Counted from the stretch's first letter, positions 54,198-62,840 are shown. The stretch is DNA of 64,000 nt from Hymenobacter latericoloratus (GCF_014199535.1 NZ_JACHNV010000003.1:497289-561288), one strand, 5' to 3'. Made by a program: numbers and translations. The notes: generated from the letters alone by a model not told the origin.

Positions 54198-54249
54198 GCA
54201 TTTTGATGTAGTTAACACTGTAAAGGTTATCTATGTTACATTAAAATGC
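54198..54249. promoter_or_regulatory. Operator-like inverted repeat upstream of the lysis module
   Basis: GCATTTTGATGTA (54198-54210) and TACATTAAAATGC (54237-54249) are inverted copies with one mismatch and a 26-bp spacer. On the minus strand it reads TACATCAAAATGCGT, identical to 15 bases at 55825. This is the half-site also present in the repressor control region. Confidence 0.6.
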
Positions 54250-55344
54250 AATAGCCTGTTGTCGCGTATTTGTGTAAGCATAATTGTACTTTGGTGGGCG
54301 CTGCCTGCGGCCCGGGCTGTTCAGGGCTCCGCTTCGCTGCGGTGCTGCACACCCGGCCGGGGCCCCGACGCTGCCGGCCCAGTAGCCCCGACGGTAGCCG
54401 CCGCGACGCCCCGTCCGGCCCTTCCCATCCCTAGCGCATCCCGGCCGATTCTGCCTGCTCCGGCGGCGACGTTGTTGTTCTGCGCGGCGGCCCCGGGCCC
54501 GAAAAAGGCCCCCGGCCGCCGCTACCAGCGCCCACCGCCCCGGCCCGCCTCCCGCTGGTCGGCCCGCCTCTTGCCTGCCCCATGTACACCTTGCGCCCGC
54601 CCCCCGCACCGGCCCAGGCGGCCCATTCGCAAGGTCGCCGGCTCCCGTTCGTCTCCACCTCCCAAGCGGGCCGCCTGGCCGTTTTCCACCCGCAGTTACA
54701 TACCCGTCACATAAGAAAACCCCGTTTTCAGCCGATACAGACCGAAAACGAGCCGCAAAATCACATAACCGTCACATAAGAATGCAGCCCAGAAGCGGCT
54801 AGGGCGGCTACAGCGGCTGCTCAGACAACAGGCCTTGACTCTGGCTCACAGGTACACGCCGCATTGGGCTTCGCGCTTTGAAGAACGTTTCGCGCGGCGG
54901 CTTTCATGCCCCGCCTTCCGCTGGTCGGCCGGGCATCGGCCTCGGCCCCAAGCGCAGCTTCAGCGGCTTGCAGCGGCGGCAGCGGCTTAGCGACTTGGGG
55001 CCTCATAAGGTGCCCTTCGGGCGAGTGTTTTTCTGGGGGCGGCCCCCCAGACCCCCAATCATTCAGTGGTAGCAGGTCGGCCGGGCCACCCCACCGGCCC
55101 GCCACAGCGCCAGCGGGGCACCGCCACGCCACGCGCAGGCGCAGGCGTCGGGCGGTACTCGGCTAGGGTTGGCGGCTGTGCGTGTCGTAGGGGGCTTAGT
55201 TTGACCGCACCGGCCCGGCTGTGGACCACCCAAGACATTCCCGGTCTGGGTACCATGGCTTGGTTTGACCGCACCGGCCCGGCTCAGCTGCACCCGTCAG
55301 CTTCGGCGGTAGTGGCCACCACCGCCACCCACAGCGGGGCAGGC
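54250..55344. other. 1.1-kb non-coding, repeat-rich region (candidate origin or transfer site)
   Basis: No convincing gene. It contains CACATAACCGTCACATAAG-type repeats (54699-54719 and 54761-54781), a CGTTTTC/GAAAACG stem at about 54723-54750, clustered CAGCGGC units at 54950-54990, and a 22-bp direct repeat containing TTGACCGCACCGGCCCGGCT at 55200 and 55265. Part of it (54310-54600) is strongly C-rich on the plus strand. Such density of repeats next to a DNA-metabolism cassette fits an origin, but it is only a guess. Confidence 0.5.
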
Positions 55345-55749
55345 CTACAGGCCCAGCCCGCCGGCCACTGGGCCCGCACTGGGCGTCGGCTTCACCAGCC
55401 ACTCCAGCCGCTTGCCCAGCCGGGTCGCCTTCCGGGCCGCGTCCAGTGTGCCCCGGCTCACCCCGTCCCAGCACACCAGCACCAGGTCAGCATCGGCCAC
55501 TATCCGCCCGTTGCGCACCAGCGGGGCAGCGCGGCCGTGGGCGGCATAATCGGGCAGGTGCTCGGTCAGGGGCACCAGGTTGCGCATGGCCCAGCTGGCC
55601 GCCAAGGCGTCCACGCCAGCGGCCCCGCCGCTCACCACTTCGGCTAGCTCGCCGGCACCGTGCAGGGCATCTAGGCGGGCCAGCAGGGCGGGACAATGCG
55701 CCAGGGCGCGGCTGCCCACCACACCTGCTATTTTTTGTATCTTTTTCAT
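55345..55749 (-). CDS. SLOG-superfamily protein (DUF2493/YpsA-like)
   Basis: A 134-residue protein with the SLOG pattern KIAGVVGSRALAHCPALLARL, VVSGGAAGVDALAASWA and a late ADLVLVCWDGVSRGTLDAARKA. SLOG proteins bind nucleotide-derived ligands, and several act in defence or in DNA processing (DprA relatives). The start MKKIQKIAGV is right before the first strand. Upstream is TACATCAAAACAGTAA, identical to the site before the repressor. Confidence 0.85.
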   Translation of the reverse strand: MKKIQKIAGVVGSRALAHCPALLARLDALHGAGELAEVVSGGAAGVDALAASWAMRNLVPLTEHLPDYAAHGRAAPLVRNGRIVADADLVLVCWDGVSRGTLDAARKATRLGKRLEWLVKPTPSAGPVAGGLGL

Positions 55750-55775
55750 ATAACAATATACGTATTTGCTTACTG

Positions 55776-55834
55776 TTTTGATGTAAAATTCAGTACATTG
55801 TTTTCCTGTTTTAATATATAATTTTACATCAAAA
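55776..55834. promoter_or_regulatory. Operator-like inverted repeat in a divergent promoter region
   Basis: TTTTGATGTAAAATT (55776-55790) and AATTTTACATCAAAA (55820-55834) are perfect 15-bp inverted copies with a 29-bp spacer. They lie between the leftward SLOG gene and the rightward cassette at 55927, in an AT-rich gap. Confidence 0.65.
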
Positions 55835-55926
55835 TGCGTATATTTGGGTAGTAGTTCGGGAGAGGCCCGGACGCCCGCGCTGCCAAAGGCCACGGCCGCG
55901 CACTCTACACCTAACATCTACAGGCT

Positions 55927-56283
55927 ATGCTTACCCCCTTGCAGTTCTCGCAGCTCGTTTCCGCCGCTTGGAGCGGCCCGGCCGTGGCCCACCATGCCAC
56001 CATTAGCCATTATGTGGCCCCGGGCGGTTACCACTATACCCAGTACCAGGTTTCCTACCACCCCAGTCAAGGTGGCTGCCACTTCTCGCAGCAGGAGTGC
56101 CCGTTCCAGGCCGTAGCCGCCGCCGTAGCCGCCGCCGCTGCGGCCGGGGTTCCGGTCAGCCGCCACCACGCCCAGCGCACCATTGCCCGCACGGTCGCCG
56201 CCCTGTGCGGGGTACAGCTCACCCGCCCCGGCTTCGCCTGCCGGGCCCGCCGCCACCGTGTAGCCCGCTTGCTTTATGCGTAG
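55927..56283 (+). CDS. Hypothetical protein, first gene of the RecE-like cassette
   Basis: A 118-residue protein with an aromatic beta-rich N-terminus (YVAPGGYHYTQYQVSYHPSQGGCHF), an Ala-rich helix and a basic C-terminus rich in Arg and His. The arrangement is like small nucleic-acid-associated proteins, but I do not recognise the family. It overlaps the next gene by 8 bp. Confidence 0.6.
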   Translation: MLTPLQFSQLVSAAWSGPAVAHHATISHYVAPGGYHYTQYQVSYHPSQGGCHFSQQECPFQAVAAAVAAAAAAGVPVSRHHAQRTIARTVAALCGVQLTRPGFACRARRHRVARLLYA

Positions 56284-56590
56284 CCAGGCCACCACCGTAG
56301 CACCCGCCCCGGTTGGGGTGGGTGGCTACAACCGCCGCCGCTGCTTCCCCGAGCGCGAAATGCAAGTGCCGCTGTTTGGCGGGCTGCGTCAGGTGCAGGC
56401 GGCCGTTTCCTACTATGTGCAGTGGGTTTCCGCTGATGAGTTCCAGTGGTCCAGCCGCAAGCAGCCCCACGTTCGGCTGCGCGGCGTGTACTGCCTGCGC
56501 ACCAGCCGCCTGCTTTATGTTGGAGCGGCCCGGGAGCAGGCCCTACAGGAGCAGCTAGAGGCGCAACTATTCGAGGAGGGCCAGCTATGA
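56276..56590 (+). CDS. Hypothetical protein
   Basis: A 104-residue protein. GGLRQVQAAVSYYVQWVSADEFQWSS and VRLRGVYCLRTSRLLYVGAAREQAL give an alternating strand-helix pattern. No family is recognised. Its stop overlaps the next start as ATGA, so the cassette is translationally coupled. Confidence 0.6.
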   Translation: MRSQATTVAPAPVGVGGYNRRRCFPEREMQVPLFGGLRQVQAAVSYYVQWVSADEFQWSSRKQPHVRLRGVYCLRTSRLLYVGAAREQALQEQLEAQLFEEGQL

Positions 56591-56916
56591 GCACCACCCC
56601 CGCAACGCAGGCAGGCCGCTGGTACGCGGCCTGCCTCTACGCCGGCTTTTGTGGGTGGGCCGTAGTGCGCGACGTAGCCCAGCCCGGCACCACGTTTGGC
56701 GGCCCCGGCCGCTACCAGCAAGAGGCCGCGCCAGAAGCCTACGCCACCCACGAGCAGGCCCAGGCCGCCGCTGCCGCCCTGAATCAGCCGGAGCCCAGCC
56801 GCTGGGACGATATGCAGCCCGCCGACTGGGACGAGGACGACGACACCCCCCACGACTACGGCCGTGACTACGCGGAGAAGCTACAGGGCGACTTCTACAG
56901 CCAAGCATACGACTGA
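56587..56916 (+). CDS. Hypothetical acidic protein
   Basis: A 109-residue protein starting MSTTPATQAGRWYAACLYAGFCGWAVVRDV. It has THEQAQAAAAALNQPE in the middle and an acidic C-terminus WDEDDDTPHDYGRDYAEKL. The upstream open frame to 56446 is the shadow of the previous gene. The function is unknown. Confidence 0.6.
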   Translation: MSTTPATQAGRWYAACLYAGFCGWAVVRDVAQPGTTFGGPGRYQQEAAPEAYATHEQAQAAAAALNQPEPSRWDDMQPADWDEDDDTPHDYGRDYAEKLQGDFYSQAYD

Positions 56917-56981
56917 CACGGCCACCGGGGGCCACGCCGACAAGTGGCCCCATTCCTTTATCACCATCAACTACTTCCCCC

Positions 56982-57683
56982 ATGGCCAAACAACCCACTA
57001 CCGCCCCCGCCACTACCGTTACGCCCACCGCTACGGCCGCCACCCCCACGCCCAGCCGGGCCTACCTCACCGCCACCGTGAACGAGGAAACGGGCGAGGT
57101 GACCGAAACCAGCCGCTTCCGCTACCTGCCCGGCCACCCCAAGCAAATCCGTGCCGACCTCAAAGCCGGCGTGTTCAACGTCGGCGGCTCAACGGTGCTC
57201 GGCAAGACGCTCAGCTTTATTCCGGTAGCCCTGCGCATCTTCGCCGACAACATCCTCAGCATGGGCCGCAAGGTGTGGGCCGAGCTGTTTTTCGTGGACG
57301 AATCGGGCGCCGTCTGCGCCGTGCTGTTCCACGGCTACAGCGTCGAAAACCTGCAAAAGCTTAACGCCAGCCTGTTCTATGACGACCTGAAGCTGACGGA
57401 TGTAGTACTGACCTGCACCCCGCAGAAGAAGCAGACCGAAAAGGACGGCAAGCCCGCTACCTACTACATCGTAGAGTTCAGCTATACCCCCGCCGACCCG
57501 GGCGAGGTGCAGGCCCGCCAGGAGTTTGCCCAGGATTTCGACCTCTACCGCGAGGAAACCCTGACCGGCACCGCCGAGCTGCGCATCTGCCAGGGCTACC
57601 GCCTGCCGGCCACCTACCATGCCGAGCAGCCCGCCCAGCTCGACGCCGCGCCGGCCGCCGAAGCTGCTACCGTAACTCAGTAA
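56982..57683 (+). CDS. Hypothetical protein of the RecE-like cassette, possible DNA-binding
   Basis: A 233-residue protein with a Thr/Pro-rich start. The core from residue 45 has RFRYLPGHPKQIRADLKAGVFNVGG, then LSFIPVALRIFADNILSMGRKVWAELFFVDE, then AVLFHGYSVENLQKL. Its position beside a RecE-like nuclease suggests a single-strand-binding or annealing partner, but I see no SSB or RecT motif. Confidence 0.65.
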   Translation: MAKQPTTAPATTVTPTATAATPTPSRAYLTATVNEETGEVTETSRFRYLPGHPKQIRADLKAGVFNVGGSTVLGKTLSFIPVALRIFADNILSMGRKVWAELFFVDESGAVCAVLFHGYSVENLQKLNASLFYDDLKLTDVVLTCTPQKKQTEKDGKPATYYIVEFSYTPADPGEVQARQEFAQDFDLYREETLTGTAELRICQGYRLPATYHAEQPAQLDAAPAAEAATVTQ

Positions 57684-57740
57684 TTCACCGGCCCCCGACC
57701 CGCCACTAGCAGGGGAGGGGGCCACTTTTTTCTATCCGCC

Positions 57741-58409
57741 ATGTTTCACACCGTCACTGCCCACCCCGGCATCACCCAGGCCGCGCACCGCGCCCTGCCC
57801 TTCGTCAGCAATACCGACCTGAGCAACCTCAAAAACGAGGCCCTGGGCCTCACCCGCACCGGCAACCCCCAGGCCCTGAGCTTCGGCGTTGCCTTCCACG
57901 AAGCCGTACTGGAGCCCCACCGCTACCACGCCCCGCAGGACCTACCTCCGGCACAACTACAGTTGCTCGATACGCTGGCCGCCGCCGTACGCCGCCAACG
58001 CTACTGCCGCGACCTGCTGTACCGGGGCACCGCCGAGCTGACCCACACCGCCACCCACACCGAAACCGGCCTGACTGTCAAGATTCGCCCCGACCTGCTG
58101 GTGGTGACGCCCCGCCTGGGCCGCCGGGTGTTGGTAGACTTCAAAACTACCTCCTGCCAGGACTACGCGCACTTCGTCGGCACCATCGAACAGTACGACT
58201 ACGACCGCCAGGCCGCTTTCTACTCCGACGTGCTGGGTGCCGACAGGTTCCTGTTCGTGGGCGTGCAGAAGAAGGCGCCCTATGCTATTTGGCTGGTGGA
58301 GCTGTCGGCCGACGCCTACAGCATGGAGCAGGGCCGCAAGAAGTACCGCCGGCTGTTGAAGCTCTACGCCGAGCAGGCGGCAGTACCGGTAAGCCTGGCC
58401 CACCTCTAA
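57741..58409 (+). CDS. PD-(D/E)XK nuclease, RecE/exonuclease VIII-like
   Basis: A 222-residue protein. LSFGVAFHEAVLEPHRY and the core KIRPDLLVV...VLVDFKTTSCQDYAHFVGTIEQYDYDRQAAFYSDVLG supply the Asp, Asp-x-Lys and Gln-Tyr residues of PDDEXK exonucleases of the RecE/DUF3799 type. VGVQKKAPYAIWLVEL is the last strand. It would resect double-strand ends for single-strand annealing recombination during element replication. Confidence 0.82.
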   Translation: MFHTVTAHPGITQAAHRALPFVSNTDLSNLKNEALGLTRTGNPQALSFGVAFHEAVLEPHRYHAPQDLPPAQLQLLDTLAAAVRRQRYCRDLLYRGTAELTHTATHTETGLTVKIRPDLLVVTPRLGRRVLVDFKTTSCQDYAHFVGTIEQYDYDRQAAFYSDVLGADRFLFVGVQKKAPYAIWLVELSADAYSMEQGRKKYRRLLKLYAEQAAVPVSLAHL

Positions 58410-58491
58410 CCACAGTGGCCACTCCCGCCGGCCCCGCCGCCTGCTCCGGAAACACCACGGGCGGCAGCGGGGGCCAACAACTACACCACAG

Positions 58492-58527
58492 AAAAAGCCG
58501 GCCCCCACGATGGGAGCCGGCTTTTTT
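58492..58527. terminator. Bidirectional intrinsic terminator
   Basis: AAAAAGCCGGC and GCCGGCTTTTTT frame a hairpin between the convergent nuclease gene and the gene ending at 58546. Confidence 0.88.
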
Positions 58528-58545
58528 CATACTGGTTTCCTCGGG

Positions 58546-59091
58546 CTACCCCTGAGTAGTCGGGATGGTAAACGGCAGCACGGCCGCGTTACCGTTGCTG
58601 TCTGCTGCCTTCAGCTGGTGCATGGACCCGGGCGTTAGGCCGTACACGTTGATAAGTTGGCTGCCGTAGCTGGCCACTACCTGGAAGCGCGCATCATCGT
58701 CCACTGTGATGAGGCAGGGCGGGTTACCCGGAGCATTGAACTCCTGCCCGTACTTGATGTCGAACGATAGTTCGTACTCGTCGCTGCCGACTTTGGAAAA
58801 ATACAGCCCCTCCAACGACATGGCCGAGGCCGGATTCACCCCACCCGAAGCCGTAATCACCGCCCCCGGCAGCTCAAAGCCCGGCGTCAGGGCATCCACA
58901 ATGTAGCAGCTATCCTGCACCAGTTGCGTAAGCGAGTTGAACGAGCTGGTAGGCTTGAATACTGTATAGCCGGTACCCGCCCCGTTAAAGCCGTAGATAG
59001 CCCGCACCTTGTTTTTCCAGGGTGCCGCGGCCAGGGCCACGTTAGCACCTGCGAACAGAATACCCGTCAGGTTTTTCGTGATGTTGTTCAT
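58546..59091 (-). CDS. Hypothetical, possible structural protein
   Basis: A 181-residue protein starting MNNITKNLTGILFAGANVALAAAPWKNKVRAIYG. It is rich in small residues and beta strands (VITASGGVNPASAMSLEGLYFSKVGSDEYELSFDIKYG). The composition resembles phage or cell-surface structural proteins. It is one of three similar-sized minus-strand genes in a row. No family recognised. Confidence 0.65.
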   Translation of the reverse strand: MNNITKNLTGILFAGANVALAAAPWKNKVRAIYGFNGAGTGYTVFKPTSSFNSLTQLVQDSCYIVDALTPGFELPGAVITASGGVNPASAMSLEGLYFSKVGSDEYELSFDIKYGQEFNAPGNPPCLITVDDDARFQVVASYGSQLINVYGLTPGSMHQLKAADSNGNAAVLPFTIPTTQG

Positions 59092-59114
59092 CGTATGGAA
59101 ATAAGTGAAAAGGT

Positions 59115-59152
59115 GAAAAAAAGCCGGCCCCGGCTACTGCCCGGGCCGGCCT
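59115..59152 (-). terminator. Intrinsic terminator
   Basis: On the minus strand GCCGGCCCGGGC and GCCGGGGCCGGC form a stem followed by seven T residues, shortly after the stop of the next upstream gene (59176). Confidence 0.8.
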
Positions 59153-59175
59153 GCAGGATAGGGAGGCGGCCCTGC

Positions 59176-59835
59176 TTACATCTGCACAGCTGCAAAGTTC
59201 ACCACGGCCGCGAAGCTGCCCGTATGAGTTACTCCGCCCGTCGTGAAGCTGAATAGCTTGCCGGTATAGCGGTCCAGGCAGGCCACCGAAGCCACCTGCT
59301 GACCACCCACGAACACGTCCATGGTAGCTGGTGCCGAACCTCCATCAGGCAGGGCGTTGAAGCGCAGCACGTCCCCGGCTGAGGCCGCCAGCGTTACGCC
59401 CGCACCTTCCCCGTTCGGCCCGTTCAGTGCCGTATCATAAAGCGCTTCCACGCTGCCGCCACCGCCGGGGGCACCATCCGCCGGCTTCTCCCCGAACACC
59501 GCTTCCGGCGCCAGTATGGCCCCGCCGTTCCCGTTGGGTGTGGGGTTGAACAGCTGAGGTTCTGCGCCTGGGGTGCTTTCGGCCATCAGCCCGCTGAGCT
59601 GTCCACCCAGGTTCGCTACCCGCACCTCATGCACCAACAGCGTTTCCGTGCTGATGTCCACGCCATACAGCGTATTGAGCCGGTTGATGCGGATACGGGC
59701 GTCCTCGGCCCCGGCCAGCGCAGCCACGAGAGCCGTGGCATATTTTCGCACGCGGGCGTCAAAGCGGGCCCGCAGTTTCAGCGCATCCTTCGTGCGCTTG
59801 TCGGCTTGTTTCTGATAGGCAGTTCTCGTTGCCAT
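59176..59835 (-). CDS. Hypothetical, possible structural protein
   Basis: A 219-residue protein. The N-terminal ~85 residues are a basic helical region (RTAYQKQADKRTKDALKLRARFDARVRKYA), followed by a Gly/Pro/Asn-rich part and a beta-rich C-terminal domain (DVFVGGQQVASVACLDRYTGKLFSF). The start at 59835 (MATRTAYQ) is preferred. The function is unknown. Confidence 0.65.
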   Translation of the reverse strand: MATRTAYQKQADKRTKDALKLRARFDARVRKYATALVAALAGAEDARIRINRLNTLYGVDISTETLLVHEVRVANLGGQLSGLMAESTPGAEPQLFNPTPNGNGGAILAPEAVFGEKPADGAPGGGGSVEALYDTALNGPNGEGAGVTLAASAGDVLRFNALPDGGSAPATMDVFVGGQQVASVACLDRYTGKLFSFTTGGVTHTGSFAAVVNFAAVQM

Positions 59836-59951
59836 AGTTGTGGTAAGTCGAGTTGAAAAAATACAATCCAAGCGGCAGGCTGGGTGCCAACGGCTTCTGG
59901 TAGGCTTCTCCTAGCTTCCTCCTAGTCTTCTCCCAGCCGCCCCTTCTGGCC

Positions 59952-59995
59952 TAAACACAAAACTGCCCCGACCAGTGAGCCAGTCGGGGCGGTCT
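59952..59995 (-). terminator. Intrinsic terminator
   Basis: On the minus strand CCGCCCCGAC and GTCGGGGC pair across a loop and run into GTTTTGTG. It follows the stop of the gene ending at 60005. Confidence 0.7.
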
Positions 59996-60004
59996 GTCTG
60001 CCTG

Positions 60005-60643
60005 CTAGTAGGCTACTTGCGCCTGCGACGTGGACGAAGCATCCGAACCGTCCGCCCGATGGGCGAAGGCAAAAGCCATCAGGTTAGCGGCCTGGACACC
60101 CGCCAGCGAGTCATCTTCCATAACGATGCTACCATCACCACGGGTAACGTCCTCGTCCGAGGCAGCCACCACGCGGCCCGTAGCTTTGTTCACCACCACG
60201 GCCTTCACAACGTCCGTTTCCAGGGCCGTGTTGCTATTGGTGTTGTCGGCGAAGCTCACCGTTACCTTGCCGCCCTGGGCGTCCAGTACGGCGCCCACGC
60301 CGGCCAGCGGCTCCACCGAGCCTCCCGACAGCACCAACTTCGAGTAATCGATGCTGGCTACATGCATAGCGTCGGCCGTGGTGTTGATGAAGTTCAGCTG
60401 CACGAAGCGGTTGTAGGCCGATTTGCCCCCCTGCGAAAGCAGGCCCATTTGGGCCGCACCCGCGAACTTGCGGAACAAGTCGGCCAGCAGCTTAAAGCGA
60501 CTGCGCGTGTTCTGCTGCGCGGGCGTATTACTGTTGTTGCTGGCAATTTTCTGCCGAATCTGGTTGCCGGAAGCCCCGCCCGAGAAAGTGAGGTTGCCCA
60601 GGCTACCCGTAATGTTGCCCAGCGGGCTGTAAATGCGTGCCAT
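60005..60643 (-). CDS. Hypothetical, DUF6266-like possible structural protein
   Basis: A 212-residue protein starting MARIYSPLGNITGSLGNLTFSGGASGNQIRQKI, then NTPAQQNTRSRFKLLADLFRKF. The opening resembles Bacteroidota DUF6266 proteins (MARL..G.-.G.-G..V). The C-terminus is an Ig-like beta domain (KVTVSFADNTNSNTALETDVVKAVVVNKATG). It may be a surface or virion component. The family call is tentative. Confidence 0.65.
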   Translation of the reverse strand: MARIYSPLGNITGSLGNLTFSGGASGNQIRQKIASNNSNTPAQQNTRSRFKLLADLFRKFAGAAQMGLLSQGGKSAYNRFVQLNFINTTADAMHVASIDYSKLVLSGGSVEPLAGVGAVLDAQGGKVTVSFADNTNSNTALETDVVKAVVVNKATGRVVAASDEDVTRGDGSIVMEDDSLAGVQAANLMAFAFAHRADGSDASSTSQAQVAY

Positions 60644-60687
60644 AATGGAAGGGAAATGAGATGAGAGAAAGAGAAAATGTTGGCTGA

Positions 60688-61308
60688 CTATTCGCGCAGA
60701 CGCCTAGGGCAGCCAACCCAGGCCCGCGCTTTTTCTTGCTTGTTGTAGGCCCGCCACACCCCCGGCCGGACTGCCAAAGCCGTACCGCACTGCCACAGGC
60801 CCCGGTACGTGTGCCGGGCCACTTGCTGCAGCACCGCCCAGCGCGGCGTAGGCTGGCCGGGCTCGTAGGCCCAGGCCCAGCCCCGTGCCACCAGCAGGCT
60901 GTCTACCCGCAGCCACCGCCGACTGCCCCCGGCCATCAGCACGCCCACCCGCAGCCCCGTCAGGGGCCGCCCGTAGGAATCGGGCGCCCCCCGATCCGCC
61001 TCCAGCAACCGGCCCCGCAGCAGCCGCGCCACCGAGTCGGCCGCTTGCCGGCCGAAGGGCTGACTCAGCTCCGGCGCGTCCACCCCGCGCAGCCGAACCC
61101 GAACCAGCCCGGCCGGCAGCAGCACCTCGTAGGTGTCCCCGTCCAGTACCCGCTGCACACTCCCATACTCCGGACCTGAACCTCGGCGAGCGGCCGCGGG
61201 TGTTAGCCTCGGGGCCGGCGGCTTCGCCAGCACCGAGGCCCGTACTACCTGTCTCACGGACCAGGAAGTTGCTGACGTACATAGAAGTGTGAAAAACAGG
61301 GCTTTCAT
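60688..61308 (-). CDS. Exported thermonuclease (SNase) family protein
   Basis: A 206-residue protein with a signal-like N-terminus and a staphylococcal nuclease domain. The pattern RVLDGDTYEVLLPAGLVRVRLRGVDAPELSQPFGRQA holds the conserved Asp-Gly-Asp-Thr and Arg-Asp residues. SYGRPLTGLRVG and VARGWAWAY follow. It cuts DNA and RNA with Ca2+. The start at 61308 is chosen for the signal. A possible TATACTTG -7 element lies just upstream. Such genes are common element cargo. Confidence 0.88.
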   Translation of the reverse strand: MKALFFTLLCTSATSWSVRQVVRASVLAKPPAPRLTPAAARRGSGPEYGSVQRVLDGDTYEVLLPAGLVRVRLRGVDAPELSQPFGRQAADSVARLLRGRLLEADRGAPDSYGRPLTGLRVGVLMAGGSRRWLRVDSLLVARGWAWAYEPGQPTPRWAVLQQVARHTYRGLWQCGTALAVRPGVWRAYNKQEKARAWVGCPRRLRE

Positions 61309-61460
61309 GGACGCAAGTATAGATAAATTTGCACTAAAATAGACAAAATGTACAGTGAAATGAAATTCTGGCCTCCTTAAAGGTCCCGGATAGTGCCCTA
61401 TGCTTGGCTCCTTGCCCCTCCCTCTGTTTTTCCTGTTCTGCCCGACGACACCGCCACGTA

Positions 61461-61490
61461 CAAAAACGGCCCGCCAAGTGGGCGGGCCGC
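61461..61490 (-). terminator. Intrinsic terminator of the integrase gene
   Basis: On the minus strand GCGGCCCGCC and GGCGGGCCG pair around CACTT and run into TTTTTG, about 24 bp after the integrase stop. Confidence 0.85.
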
Positions 61491-61513
61491 ATAGGTGAAG
61501 CCGAGGGAGGTGT

Positions 61514-62836
61514 TCAGGCCGCCGCGGGCTCCACGGCGCAGATTTGGCTATCCAGGGCCCCCGCGTTATCCGAGGTAGCCCCCTGACCGTCCCAGATGCG
61601 CCGCATGGTCTGGTGCTGGAAGTCCTCCATAATCTTGGCGTACACCAGCGTGGTCTTAATGTTGGCGTGGCCCATAATGCGCTGCAGCACCTCCACCGGC
61701 ATCCCACGGAGCAGGCTTTGTGTGGCGAAGGTGTGCCGGGCCGTGTGCATGGTTACCAGCTCGCGCAGGGCCGCCGCTCGCTTGCGCACCTGCCCACCCA
61801 TTACGTCCACCTGTTCCACCGCCCGCTCCAGGCCCGCCAGCAGTGCAATCCGCTTCAGGTACCGATTCATCACCTGGTTCTGATACACCGGCAGCAGCCG
61901 CGCCCCGGCCCCAGCCCGCTCCGGACCCGCGTACCGCTCCAGCAGCGCCGCGGCCGCCGCGGTCAGGTACACGCTGACTTTCGTGCGGGTTTTGGTCTGG
62001 GTCAGCCGCAGCACCCGCCCCGAGCCATCGGGCAGCGCCTCCACATTGCCCCCGTGCAGCTGCAGCACGTCCGAGTAGCGCAGGCCCGTGTAGCAGCAGA
62101 ACAAAAACACGTCCCGCACGGGCGCCAGCGTCGTCGGCAGCACGGCCACCCGCAGCCGTTCCAGCTCCTGAGCCGAGAGAAATACCTTGTCCGTTTCCTC
62201 GTAGGCCACCCGCAGCCGCCGCGGCTCCACTTGCAGCCGCTGCCCCCGCTCATCCCGCAGGTAGCCGAACAGCCGCCGCAGGTCCTTGCCCACGGTGTAC
62301 AGGGAGTTCGGGCTTAGCTCCCGTTCGGTGCGCAGGTAGGCCAGCAGGGCGTCATGCGTGGCCAGGTCGTAGCCGCTCACCGTCAGCTGCCGGCCGGCCC
62401 ACGCCTCAAAGTCCCGCAGCCAGTTACTCGTCACCAGGTAGTGGCGCAGGGTATTCCACATCAGCCCGCGCCCGCGCATCACCTCCCGAAACCGCCGCAG
62501 CTCCTCCACCACCAGCAGTTCTGGAGCAGGCTGCTCTACTGCCGCCGGCCGCAGCGCGGCTTTGAGCCCGGCTACCGTGGGCACCTCGCCCGCGGCCCGC
62601 ACCCCGCGCCACCATTTCAGCACGTTGCCCGCCATCAGCTTCAGTAGGTCATTTGCCTCTTCGGCCAGTGGGTAGGAGCGGCGGAATTGTTGCCGGTCCT
62701 CGTTCCAATCGGCTGGCTTGCACTTCTCGCCCGTAGAGCAGGCCAGCCGCGCTCCATCAAAATACACGACCATTTGCACCGGGCATTCTCCGGCCTTGTT
62801 TTGCTTCTGCTTGCGCAGCACGAATTGGGTAACCAT
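61514..62836 (-). CDS. int: Tyrosine recombinase/integrase
   Basis: A 440-residue site-specific recombinase. It has an N-terminal arm-binding domain (FVLRKQKQNKAGECPVQMVVYFDG), a SAM-like core-binding domain and a catalytic domain with Arg in CCYTGLRYSDVLQL, Lys in TQTKTRTKV, HTARHTFATQSLLRG, the His of IMGHANIKTT and the nucleophile Tyr of LVYAKI. It lies 148 bp from the att core in tRNA-Thr. It catalyses integration and excision of the element. Confidence 0.96.
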   Translation of the reverse strand: MVTQFVLRKQKQNKAGECPVQMVVYFDGARLACSTGEKCKPADWNEDRQQFRRSYPLAEEANDLLKLMAGNVLKWWRGVRAAGEVPTVAGLKAALRPAAVEQPAPELLVVEELRRFREVMRGRGLMWNTLRHYLVTSNWLRDFEAWAGRQLTVSGYDLATHDALLAYLRTERELSPNSLYTVGKDLRRLFGYLRDERGQRLQVEPRRLRVAYEETDKVFLSAQELERLRVAVLPTTLAPVRDVFLFCCYTGLRYSDVLQLHGGNVEALPDGSGRVLRLTQTKTRTKVSVYLTAAAAALLERYAGPERAGAGARLLPVYQNQVMNRYLKRIALLAGLERAVEQVDVMGGQVRKRAAALRELVTMHTARHTFATQSLLRGMPVEVLQRIMGHANIKTTLVYAKIMEDFQHQTMRRIWDGQGATSDNAGALDSQICAVEPAAA

Positions 62837-62840
62837 ACTG

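Noticed and set aside
54193..54714. Plus-strand frame of 173 codons in the non-coding repeat region
   Set aside because: It is dominated by Pro, Ala and Arg from a C-rich stretch and has no recognisable domain.
54821..55132. Minus-strand frame of 103 codons in the same region
   Set aside because: Composition follows local repeats, and no domain or start signal is evident.
58546..60643. Possible capsid identity of the three beta-rich proteins
   Set aside because: No motif supports a specific virion role, so they are listed only as possible structural proteins.
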